64,000 nt of DNA, from assembly GCA_028023455.1 (NCBI GenBank), contig JAQFVV010000143.1:598001-662000 (forward strand). Direction: 5' to 3'. A program made the translations under genes and the position numbers. The stretch comes from Epiperipatus broadwayi. Its lineage: Eukaryota; Onychophora; Udeonychophora; Euonychophora; Peripatidae. This document shows positions 23,050 to 34,529 of this stretch, piece by piece. Below the pieces are notes generated by a model. That model was given only the letters and a program-made list of their open reading frames with translations, was not told the DNA's origin and ran no database searches. The first letter of the stretch is position 1; each line of letters opens with the position of its first letter.

Positions 23050-26000
23050 ACACTCCCAACACCACTCATATACATTACATGCGCCAGTTCTATTAATGAA
23101 TCAATATAACAAAATATATAATACTAAATTATTACTGAGACTCTATATTTAAGTTTATGTTCAGCTCAGCTCAGTGGGAGGCTATAGGCAGTTCATAAGA
23201 CATATGATAATAAATGAATAAAAGAAGAAATATTATAAAACATTTAATAGAAGGTAAATTCCTTTGTTAATTAATTGTATAATAAAGAATCACAATGTTT
23301 ATTTGGTACAGTCTATTAAAATATACTTTAAATCCAATTTCTTCCTTCATCCAAGTATATCATATATCAGCTTGCTATGATTATATTCTTAAACAATTCT
23401 ATTACTTGGCATATCATAATCTAAACATCTACTTTAATGCCAATCAAGAAATAAATAATAAGATCTCAGGGAATTTAACAAACACAGTTGAATTAATAAA
23501 CTACATTGCCCATAAGTTATAATTCTAAAGTATGAGAAAAATATAATGAAACGAATTGACTAAAATATTTTACTGTGTTTCAATAATAAGATAACGACAG
23601 AGATAGGGTATTTTAATCTCATATCATCATCTAACAAATATACTGACTTGGCAACCTTTCTAATACGTTTATCAAGTGGCAAATGCTCTTTTATCATGTT
23701 TGGATTAAGGAAAACAATATTGTCAGACACTAGCAAATTTAATATTATAACTCTAAAATAATATATTTGTTTTATAATAGATTTATGAAATGTGGAAATG
23801 GAAAACACGGATGTACACAAGAATAACTCAAGACACAGCTTTTAAGATTTAAATAACTAAAACAAATCATTTATTATAACAAATAAAATAAACTTTGTTA
23901 ACATGATATTTACAAATGGACTATTTGTTTTATAGATTTTAATTATTAAATAAACTTTGAACATCAGTTTTGGATTGTCCCTACTATCAAAACAAATTAA
24001 TAATAAAACTTAAATATCTCGACTTTGAACACATACTTTGCTTGCATGTTTCATCTATATGACCATAAATAAATGACATATTATATTATTAGCACAAAAA
24101 AAAATATAGATACTTTCGAGAGGATATTACTGTTGATTAACAAAATAAATCAAATCATTTATATTTGGCTTTCAGCAAAGCAACTTTCTGTAATTGACTA
24201 ATAATCACTTTCAATTACGTATATCTTTCATTCATAGCAACAAAATCATGTTTATTCTGATGATTTGATGATTGATAACTTTTATTTAAATAAATACACT
24301 GTATTTTAAAATATTTATTTCCGGTTTTAATCTTAATACTTTATACTTCTATTAAATGAATGTAGTATATTTCAAAAGCATTTATGTCTCATTTTAATTT
24401 TAATAATTCTATACTTTATATACGCGATATTATTTATATTACGAGTGTGTGTATGTTCAAGCAGCAATAATGTACAACAATCTTTTCTATAAACTCTCCA
24501 TTCATTAAGAAAATATCATACAATTATTTTATTTCGAACAATGTCGTAATTCATCAATAAAATATGACAATAATACTACATCAATAGTTAATACTAACAA
24601 TTTATCTAGCCACATATTAATTAACACAAAGCTATATTTTCATGATTTTACATACTATACATTATAAAGGGAATCTACATGAGGAGCAGATAACTCTTAC
24701 CGAACACTTCTACAATAATTCATTACCAAGAATCCAAGAAAAACGTCACATAACTTCCTAAACATCATTTAATCATATTTCAACAATAACTCCTCTACTT
24801 CTAAATACATTATTGGTGGGGATTTTAATTCCTCGTCACCAGGGCCCTAAGAACATCACTTCAAAAAAATATCATTAGTCATACGCATATAAAATAAACT
24901 AGGCTCTACTCATGGAAAATAATTAATATATACTAAATAAGCAAGATCTTTTATTCCTACAGACATTATAATGCAAAGATTTCTTTCTATTCTCATAGCT
25001 TCTCTAAATATCGAACATTATAAATACACGCTGGCAGATAAATACATACAGATAATATACCGATCTGTTCAACTCAGTAAAATACGACAATGTACGAAAT
25101 TTCTGCGTAAAATATTCACAAACTGAATATTTATCAAACAAATATCATAATTGTGCAAAACAAACACACATCCGCGAATAAAAGTATATATAATATTAAC
25201 TCTAAATTACACACTAAGCAGGGAATGTGATAATTAAATATTGCATTAAGGTATAACTTTTAATTTAGAATAAACTTTAGGTTACTTTTAAAATTTAATA
25301 TTTATAATTATTACGAACGAACTTTCTTTTATATCTTGCAAACTATTTCTATTATACGTTCGTTGATTTTTAAAGAACAAAAAATTTCACTTTGAGATAA
25401 TAAAGTATACAAAATAAATGTAAACCTCTCTAATAATATATAAAAAAAAATATTTCTTTCATCCTCGTAAGGAAACAATAAGACCTATTTGAACACAATC
25501 AATTTTTACCGGCGTACTCCTCATTTGAGTATGCTCCGGAGACGGTCTTGAAAATCAAAATAACACAGATTATAAATGACATAATAATAAATAAAGCCTA
25601 TCAACCTATCATATATATTAATTATGACAAGCAATAAAAAAAAAAAAGAAAGAAACAAAAGTTACTAGTTTTGTAATTTAAAATAAAAATTCATTTGCAA
25701 AGCTCGGTTCCATAGTTTACGAAACAATATGGGACACATTCCAAACTGAATTTAAACTAAAATGCACTTCTGCAGTATAACTTAAAAAAAAATATAAGCA
25801 TAACTTAAATATGCCCAGCACCTTTCAGTGTTCATAGCATATCCATTCGAGGTACCAAATCATACACAAGCAGTGAATTTCTCCTTTATTATACTGAAAA
25901 TATAAGACAATCTCCGTGCAGTTCTGGATTAAATACGCAATTATCCTTAGTATTTTTTTTTTGAATAGCATTTCATAATACTTTAAATTGTCCTTAGTAA

Positions 26001-27880
26001 TTCCATAATTAATAATGCTTTATTTTATATTCCGTCCTTATTGAAGAGAACCAAAAATTACCAGCATTTCTGTCCTTCTATTCAACTTAACAGAAGTAGC
26101 TTATATTTTATTTCCTTAATTTAAAATGCGCATTAGTTCCAGAAATATCAAATAAATGAATACTGTTATCTCCTTACGATGAACTTAAACATAATATGAT
26201 CTATCAAAATAGACATATCCTTAGGTCTATGTATAATCTTCACAAAGAACACCACGAAAAATAGTGAGAAATTAAAATATATTCTATAGAACAGTTCTGC
26301 ATGCGTTTTCCATATATATCAAAAAAAAATACGTTGCTTAATGATACAACAATAATATTTATGTAAACCACTCTTATTTAAAATGGCAATTAAATGAAAT
26401 AATATAGACTGGATGTTATTAACACACATTTTTAAAAGAGTAATAGTTATAAAGGGATTAATTCAGAAATGTTTAAATCGAAGAGAGTTAATCAAACTGA
26501 CGTACCTTTTTTAAAACCTTAGAATTGCATTTTTAATTAATTTTTTTCCATAATAAAGTTGTTAAGCTCCTTTGGAAGTTTTAGTCTTAAGTCTTTTTAA
26601 AGTCAATTTGACTTCAGTAATTGGCTTTAATTTTTACAATACATGAACCACTGTTTATTGTCTACAATTACATTATAAAGAGCAAATCTTATACTGGAAA
26701 TCTTTTTTTTTTAAAAAACCTCCCTTTAGCAAAGTTCATTTGCCTTTCCAGGTTACCCACACGCATCTTGCTAACTAACTAATTACATACGCAAAAACAA
26801 ATCTTTTCAAAAAAAAAAAATCGCTTTGATTTTTTTTAAAACTAAATGAAGACAAGAAAAAAAAATACAAATAATAAAATAAATAGCTTTTACAAACTTG
26901 AAAGAAAAATGAATATTAATTAACTATCAAATAAAAATGATTAATAATTTATTCAATTTATAAAATAATTCATTGATCTAACTATCTATTAATCATTGGA
27001 AAGAAATATATATTTGTTAAACTATTTAAGATAATTACTCTTATCTAAATGTTTTTATTGTGAATGTACTATTGTTTGCTGTTATTAAAGATGAAAATGA
27101 AATGAAACATAATGCAGATTCATACATGCATGCACATGTACTACAACCTAAATATTGAACTATCTTAACTAAATATAATTGAAATAACTATTAATTGTTG
27201 ACAACAAGATAAGAATTAATGAATAAAGAATTTTGAAACCATTCAAATAATATTATACTAACACAGGATAACTTTGCATCTTTCCAAACAAGATGGATCA
27301 ATTTCCATTAATACACAACCCCCCTTCCTTACATTAGATACCTCACTAACCACAATAATACTAATAAATACTTATAAAGTGGTCAGTAAACTGCACAAGC
27401 AACCCATATTTAAGCTTTAAGCAATCTCCAGCAAAAATTTTAAAATTCTAAGGCTATTTCATTTTTTTTTTTTTTTAATATAACCATTTATTTAAGATAC
27501 AAGGTATCTTAAACCCTTGTGCCCATTCAAATAGCCACAATATATATATAATAAATGCTTTTGCCATAGAAAGAAATAACCAAAGTTGAAATTGTTCACA
27601 TATCCATCATACAACTTTCATGCAAAGTGAGACGTGAGGGCAATAGCAATCAATTTATCTAATATCTTGTGGATTAATATAATGCAGTGAAAGGTATACA
27701 ATCAGCTTTGACATCGGCAGAATTATTTCTTTTTACAATACAATTGTTTATTATCACATATATAATGATACTTGTTATTAACTATGAAATATATCATATT
27801 CATAGAATTAAAGATATTTTCATAAAAAATATTACAGATTTATATATATTATAACATGAATATAAGTAAATACAATACAT
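23050..27880. other. Intron DNA with no recognised element
   Basis: Nearly 5 kb of AT-rich sequence upstream of the second reductase exon. No coding similarity, inverted repeat or SINE copy was recognised. An imperfect hairpin at about 25509-25541 (CCGG...GTACTC / GAGTATGC...CCGG) and CpGs scattered over 24400-26400 are the only notes. The small ORFs at 23295-23522 and 23560-23820 are unsupported. Confidence 0.4.
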
Positions 27881-27907
27881 AATAATGCAATAATATATAT
27901 ATTTTAG

Positions 27908-28086
27908 CTAGAGATGTTAGTCGTGGAAATGATGCCATTGAGCAATTAAACAAGGAAGGTCTTGATCCAAAGTTTCATCAGTTAGACGTCACTGATGTAG
28001 ATAATATTAAAAATCTTAAAATCTTTTTAGATAGCCAGTATGGAGGTTTAGATGTATTGGTTAATAATGCTGCCATAGCATTTGTG
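27908..28086 (+). CDS. Carbonyl reductase (NADPH)-like SDR, exon encoding beta-3 to the NNAG-equivalent motif
   Basis: This 179-base exon opens after TTTTAG (acceptor AG at 27906-27907) and ends before GTAAGA (28087). Its first two bases complete the Ala codon begun in the exon at 9395. The next 59 residues contain ARDVSRG (the NADPH 2'-phosphate-binding arginine region after beta-2 in carbonyl reductases), LDVTD (the conserved aspartate that contacts adenine) and GLDVLVNNAAIAF. The last is the family's beta-4 motif, normally NNAGIA; the glycine is alanine here. The order and spacing match carbonyl reductase 1 through about residue 95 of ~277. The reading frame is fully open and both splice sites are good, which argues for a functional gene. 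The 3' exon boundary falls in phase 0 and joins the exon at 55476. Confidence 0.92.
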
Positions 28087-28186
28087 GTAAGAAAATATTT
28101 ATTATTTGCATACTAATGGAAATGCACCTTTTTTTGATAATTTCTACAGAACAGACTTTTCCATACCTGCACTTGTATGTGTAATA

Positions 28187-28350
28187 TATAGGGGGTTTGA
28201 ACTCAGACTTTCACACAACCATCATGCTATCCCGTACTGCTGATATATGTATCATGCTATCTCATACTGCTGATACCCTTGATCACACACATGTATCAGT
28301 GGTATGAGATAGCATGAGGGTTGTGTGAAAGTGAGTTCAAACGCCCTATA
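28187..28350. mobile_element. Short foldback MITE, 164 bp
   Basis: The inverted ends run TATAGGGGGTTTGAACTCA... (from 28187) and ...TGAGTTCAAACGCCCTATA (to 28350), with arms of about 45 bp that extend to CATGCTATC/GATAGCATG. The centre holds two further copies of 'GCTATC(C/T)C(A/G)TACTGCTGATA'. It lies 100 bp inside the 27 kb intron. TA-type target duplication is possible, since TATA occurs at both ends. Confidence 0.75.
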
Positions 28351-28740
28351 AATTAAATTTATATAATTGTTTTACATTATAAATAATAACATAGCTCAAA
28401 CCACAGCACATGCGCTTTACAGATGAAACACTATATACTGAATACTCTCCTTATCAAATAATTGTTTTACCTTTCCCCACCCCCTCTATATTCATACTGA
28501 ATATTACATTATACTGTTTAATGATGATTAATTTCATATTTTGTAATTTTATTACTTTTTTCAATGTATTTTTCTTTCCCAGCATTTCATTTTTTTTGTT
28601 TTGAGTTGTCTTATAGCATTTCTTGTTATTTATTAACCCAAACAATGTTTAACTTACAGAATGCAGCTGTGTTGGGGTGTTTATATATAAGCCGCAACTG
28701 TGCACATTATTCTTTTAAAATAATTATTTAACATCAAATC

Positions 28741-28879
28741 ACAAATTGCACATCATGTGTTGGTAGCTGAGAGGTCAGTGTATCTGCCAAGCAAGCAGTT
28801 GCTTGCAGACAGTTGTTGCGAGTTTGCTTTTCGGGGGCCGTTGCTTTGACATATGGAAAAAAAGAAATTACAAGTTGCA
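28741..28879 (+). repeat. tRNA-like retrocopy with short direct repeats
   Basis: The segment 28760-28835 looks like a tRNA: a GGTAGCTGAGAGGTCAG A-box-like start, a central GCAAGCAGTTGCTTGC stem and a TTGCGAGTTTGC B-box-like part. It is followed by an A-rich stretch (28857-28866). ACAAATTGCA (28741-28750) and ACAAGTTGCA (28870-28879) flank it like a target-site duplication with one mismatch. It is a tRNA pseudogene or the head of a short SINE; the tRNA identity is unclear. Confidence 0.45.
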
Positions 28880-28984
28880 GTATATAATTAGTTAGCAGAC
28901 AGTCTTACTTATAAATTTTTCTAAAATAAAAATAAAAAAAATTTGAAAACATGATAGCTTTTAGTTCTGTCTTTTTTTAAATAA

Positions 28985-31440
28985 AGATCTTATACAGCAT
29001 AGACGGTAGATGTCATCAGTTGCAGTTAATGTAATGCTTGAAGAGTATAAAATACACATTGAAGGAGCCATGGAACAGTTGGTTGGGGGTGAGTATAAGG
29101 ACTGGTGTGGTGAAATAGAAAAAGGGGCAAATATGGTTTTAGTTGAGAGTTAGTAAAAGTGTAAAAGAGAGGAAAGAAGCATGCAGAGAATATAAATGTG
29201 CTATCAAGAACAAAGAAAGTGAAAAAGATATTAAAGCTAAATGAGAAAAGTATTTAGAAAAGAAGTTGGCTAAAATGGATAATTATTGAGAGATGAAGTT
29301 GAATAGTAAATTGTTGGAGGATATTAATAAAAGTGGAAAAGTTAAAAGGAGAAATGTAGGAGAGAGAGAGATAGTATTAATAGATGATGAGGGAATAGAG
29401 TGTAGCTCTAGAGAAGAATTAGAGAGAATCTTAAATAGATATGTAATGGATATATAAAAGATGTTCGCTGTAAAGGACTTAGTAATAGAAAACATGAAAA
29501 CATTTAGTAATTGGAATATTAGGTTCACAAAAAATGTACTGAATGAGGCAGGGAAGAGGTTTAGATAGATGGGCAGCAGAGATGGCAATGAATTTAGGGC
29601 TGGCACAGAAGATAGTTTTTATGGATAGTTGGAGTAATACAAGAGTAAGATTATTATTTAAAGGAAAGGGTAAGGATAGACTGATAGCGGTAACATCAAT
29701 ATTATATAGTTTTCTCATATATGGTGGCTGGAAAAGTTGTAAAATGGATGGAAGAGAATAATGTAGTGGGGTAAATGCAAGGAAGTTTTATGTCAGATAG
29801 GCATATAGGAGATAGTTTATTTGTAGTTACACAACTTATGGAGATGAGTAGGAATTCAGGTAAATCATTATATATGAGTTTTATAGATATAGAGAAGGCA
29901 TATGATAGAATAAATAGAAATAGATTATGGGTAAGTTTAGCAAATTTGGGAATGGATGAAGGTTTAGTAAATATTAAATTATATGAAAATAATTACTATA
30001 CTTGTCAATTAGGGATATAGAATCACTTAAAGTTAAAAATGGGATGGGACTAAGGCAAGAATGCCCTATGTCATCCATTTTGTTTTTGTTGTATTTGAGT
30101 GAAATGGAGAAAGCAATAGAAAGACTAGGAAGAGGGATAGAGATACTGTTAATAGGTGGCAAGGGAGTATATACTTTGACGGGTCTTTTTTTTGCAGATG
30201 ATATCTTTTTGTGTGTAGAAAGAAGGGAAGATATGGGAAGTTATGCTAAGGACATGTGCAAGGGTGGGTAAAGAGATGGGGATTAAATTTAGTGAAGAAA
30301 AATCAAATATAATGAATACTGGGGAAAGAGAAGATGTAAAATTTTTATTGGGGATATAAAGTTAATTGTGGTGGATAGATATAGGTATTTGGGAATCATC
30401 TTAAGTAATCAGGAAAATTGCTTGGATGAATGGGAGAAAAAAATGGTAAATGAAGCAAAGAAAAAGAGTTTGGTAAAGAAATTAACAGTGTTTTCATATA
30501 ATAAATATGATGTAGCTAGAATTGTTTGGAAGGGAGTTGTAGTAGCAGGGTTAACATATGGTAATGATGCATAAAGGAGTATTAGATTACTTAGAGAAAG
30601 TACAAAGGAAAGTAGGAAGATATGCATTAGATGCAGAGGTGTGGACAGCAATGGAGGCAATTCAATGAGAAATGGGATGGTCAAGTTTTTATATAAGAAG
30701 TGCAGAAAATAAAATGAAAATGTTTGGTAAGTTGCAATTTATGGATAATAAAAGAATCGCTAAAAGAGGTTAATTGGGTTATGAGTAAAGGACAGGCAAC
30801 AAGATGGGTGAGGAAGGTAATGCGGTATGCAAAAGATCTGGATAAAGAATTTATATCAGTATACTTGTATAAAAGGTGGGATGATTGTGTTAGGAGGATT
30901 GTTGAGTGTTATAGTGGTAAGGAATGGGATAAAAGAGTAGATGCATTAGTAAAGAATAGGGACATGAAGAACTAGTATGGAGAGTAAAAAGAGTTTAAAT
31001 ATATATAGAAGTAAATGGAACAGTGGGTGCGAGTTAATTTATGATAATAGTAAAGAAAGTAGCTTATTGTTTAAGGCTCAAATGGGATCTTTACCAATGA
31101 GAATATACATGTAAATGGGAAAAATATGGGTGATTTAGTCTGCAAATTGTGTAAGGAAGGTATAGAAAATATTAGGCATCTGTTGATTGAATGTAAATGC
31201 TTGAAAGCAGAAAGGATACAAATAATGAAGTTATGGGAGAATAAATATGAACAAAGTGATTATACAGAAAGTGGGTTATTGGATTTTATGCTGGGTTTGG
31301 GGAAAGATAAGGGGCATTTAGATATAAAGGCCATAGAGTTTGACAAAGATTATGTTGTTGAAATGGGATGGAGCAGATTATGGAAAATGGAAGGGGAAAG
31401 TAAAATGGCTAACAGGTTTCTTTGTGCATAGTTGCTGAGA
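28985..31440 (+). mobile_element. Frameshifted non-LTR retrotransposon (LINE), reverse transcriptase and zinc-knuckle regions
   Basis: Successive + frames rebuild the order of a non-LTR reverse transcriptase. 29775-30020 contains FIDIEKAYDRINRNRLW (the first catalytic aspartate region). 30002-30271 contains GLRQECPMSSILFLLY and LTGLFFADDIFLC (the FADD catalytic pair). 30368-30574 contains DRYRYLGIILS and the thumb-like VVAGLTYG. 31126-31431 carries a CKLC...HLLIEC zinc-knuckle-like motif (C-x2-C-x8-H-x4-C). Upstream (29040-29540) is a charged linker with stops. There are at least four frame breaks, so the copy is dead. CpG is almost absent, as expected of an old methylated repeat. The clade was not resolved, and no endonuclease domain is recognisable. 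Confidence 0.85.
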
Positions 31441-34250
31441 GATTCTGACTCCGTTTAAGGAGAAGTCACATCACAGCTTAAGTTGTTTATGCATTAAAAA
31501 TATCAAATGAAAGGTAATAAATATAAAAAAACAATTAAACTAAAAGTTCTTGAAGTCTATTATACTTGAAAAAAATGGCCCCCAAAATTAGAATGATATT
31601 AGAAAGTCATTTAAAAAGCTGCAGTACAAGCATTTGCAGTAAAGGTGAATAAAGTTATAAAGAGGAACTAGTTAGTTCTCTAATGTAAATGAATGAATAA
31701 TGACCAGTTACAATTAATGAAATATACTTTTAGCATAATATTAATTGCTATATAAACAGTTTGAATGATAAGGGGTAGACCAGAATGTCTGAATACTTCA
31801 CAAATTGAAGTGAGAATAATATTGGATGGAATGCAAGAATTGATCCAGGAGTTAATGAAATAATTTATGACAATATAAAATGAGAGAGAATCATGCCATG
31901 GCTGGTTTACCACTAAAACTGCTAGGACTTCAGTATTTTTGATCTTTGAAACTATTTATCAAAACATACAATGTTTATCTTACTCATATTTAGATTATTC
32001 AGAATTCCTAATCTTTTAGAAAATATTATAATTCATAAAGATGACTGAAAAATGAATGACAAGCAAAAGTATATAATGTTTTCAATGAAAGTAGATAGCC
32101 TGTTAGCTATTGGTATATAATTTCTGAATAGACTTACCTGAAATTTAGCTAATCAATAACATAATCTCAAGATTATTTGTTGTAATAATGACTCTTGGAA
32201 TGACAATGAAAGAGAGAATAAAGTTTCAATTTAAGAAACAAATATGGAAGTTGTCTATTGCAAAGAGAAGTTATGATAATAAGAGAAAGATTGTTCTAAA
32301 TACTGAATAACATTTTGAGAACCTGCAATGTTAGAAGTAGAAATGTAAGAAGTGAATTGGAATGATTTTAGTAGGGAAAGAAACTGATAATAGAGATAGT
32401 GCAATATCTGAAGAGATTATTGATTATATATAAAAACATTTTGGCTGGATATTGTAATCATGTTCCGAGTTTTGCAAGGTGTGGATGAATGATTTTTTTA
32501 AAGACAGTTAACTATCTTAAGACATTTAGAAAAAATTTGTGAAGATTTCAGAGATATATCTACCCTGGCTATATTAAGTCTTTCAATTTTATTATTTTAT
32601 GCATAAATTGGATAGAAAATTACATTCAGTTTTCAATATGCATCCTTTTTGTTTAGACAATACACTTTTAAATGTTAACTCTGATGATATTAAAAAAGAT
32701 AACATTTGGGCTGAAAGGATAACACTCCTAGATTATCAATATGAAACATAAATACATGCTGTTAAAAACCATAAAACATTACATGCACCAGGAATAGCCA
32801 TACAAAATGATCTTTTCTGCCAATAGGAAACACAAACCTTAAAGGTATATCACAATCAGAAATGAAGTTCCTCTCAAAAGTAACAATACTACATGAAATT
32901 TATGTAATTGTATCTTTGTAAAATCTCTGAGTTCATATTGCTTCTTGACTGAACATGATATGACTACCGTTTTTTAAAAGTTTATAGTAAAGCAAATATC
33001 CTCTGCTGAAAATAGTTCAAATAATATAGTAATCATCATTTGGATTAATAAAGTGTTTTATATATGTAATGTTTATGATTCTCCCAATGAAATTGATTCT
33101 AGTTTTATTTTCCAGATTTATCTATACCTTCTATATTTTCAAATTATTTCCAAATCTTATACGTCTGGATATATACAAATGAAGATAAAGAAGTTTTTTA
33201 ACTCTTAGAATAGATACCTTTAAAAAGGGAATATGGACATACTTAATGATGCCAATCAAGGAAAAATTTTATATTTAATCAGATGTGAGGAAAGACAATT
33301 CCTTATTTATGTCTGACTAAGATTGGCTGATACATAAATAACTGATTATTTCCACATTTATTATTCTTGAAATACACATTTCTATAACTGAAAGCTACCT
33401 AGTCCTATAAAAAAAATGGATAATGGTAAAACAATATTAATAGAATTCTAATCACTTCTAAATATGTAAGTATAACAAAAACATAGTAAGGATTTCACAT
33501 GTATAATATTAGAAGTTTTTTTGTAATCAGTAAATATCTACCATAGATCTAGATTTTGCTGACAATCTTATAAGATCTCTTGATAATGTAAAAAACAAAA
33601 GTTGGGTAGAGATTGTAGTAAATAAAACTTTGCTATAAAAAAGATAATAAATATTAGAAGATCAACTCATTGAGATTACAAATCGTTCAAAATAAAAAAG
33701 AGATAACTTAAAGAACTGCAGACTTTTCTTTTAGAATATTCTTTCTAACCCAATTTAAATAAAACCATTAAACATTGACAAATTATAACTTATGATTGGA
33801 CTTTTAAATCAAGAAAATTTAAAAGAAAGTACATTCTAAAAAAAATTAGGATTCAAAGCCAAAATATTGCTGTCAAAATTATTTATCAGCACTAATCATA
33901 AGAAAAAAAGTTCTAAAAATTTGGGATGAAAATAAAACTATAGCAGATTTAAAATTGTTAAGCTTGTGAATGTTCAAAAAAATTGCCATACAAAACATTA
34001 ATATGTTTCCTAAAGGTTATTAAAAAAAAAAAATCTTAATGTGACTTATGCCAATATTTGAGAGCATTCATCTTCAATGAAGTTATGTTTTTCATCTTCT
34101 TATATATTCCAAAATAAATTAAAGTCTGGTCTGGCATTAGCTTAAGATTGTTTGTAAAACATTTATTATTGAAAATCTCTAAAATAAGTGCAGAAAAACA
34201 ATTTGAACTTAAATAAAATTAAAATAAATTTACTGTTAACACTAACTGAA
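31440..34250. other. Non-coding stretch with possible coding remnants
   Basis: No intact gene. Broken frames at 31700-32330 and 32640-32880 look protein-like in places (for example SIVCK-type charged runs) but match no family I can name. They may be relics of further mobile elements. The 77-codon reverse ORF at 31680-31913 is unsupported. Confidence 0.35.
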
Positions 34251-34258
34251 ATAATCAT

Positions 34259-34515
34259 ACAAATATATAAACTATTATACAATTACAAATATCCAGTAAC
34301 GCCCTCTGTTTAATAGTCTATATCTCAATAATAGCGAACTCCAAAATTTAAAATTTCATGCTCTGTGTTTGAGTTAGTTTGTATTTCAATATTTAACATC
34401 CCTTAGTGTACAATTCCAAAGTGGTATCATTTTGGAGTTCGCTATTATTGAGATATAGACTATTAAACAGAAGGCATTACTGGATATTTGCAATTGTATA
34501 ATGGTTTATATATTT
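34259..34515. mobile_element. Foldback MITE with ~87 bp near-perfect inverted arms
   Basis: The left arm 34259-34346 and right arm 34430-34515 are reverse complements with very few differences, sharing ATAGCGAACTCCAAAA and TTTTGGAGTTCGCTAT. The loop is about 83 bp. High arm identity suggests a fairly recent insertion or strong folding-based conservation. No transposase is encoded. Confidence 0.85.
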
Positions 34516-34529
34516 AAATAAAATTGTAT

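Noticed and set aside
31700-32900. Broken frames that look faintly like a transposase or LINE.
   Set aside because: No catalytic motif or ordered blocks of any family could be followed.
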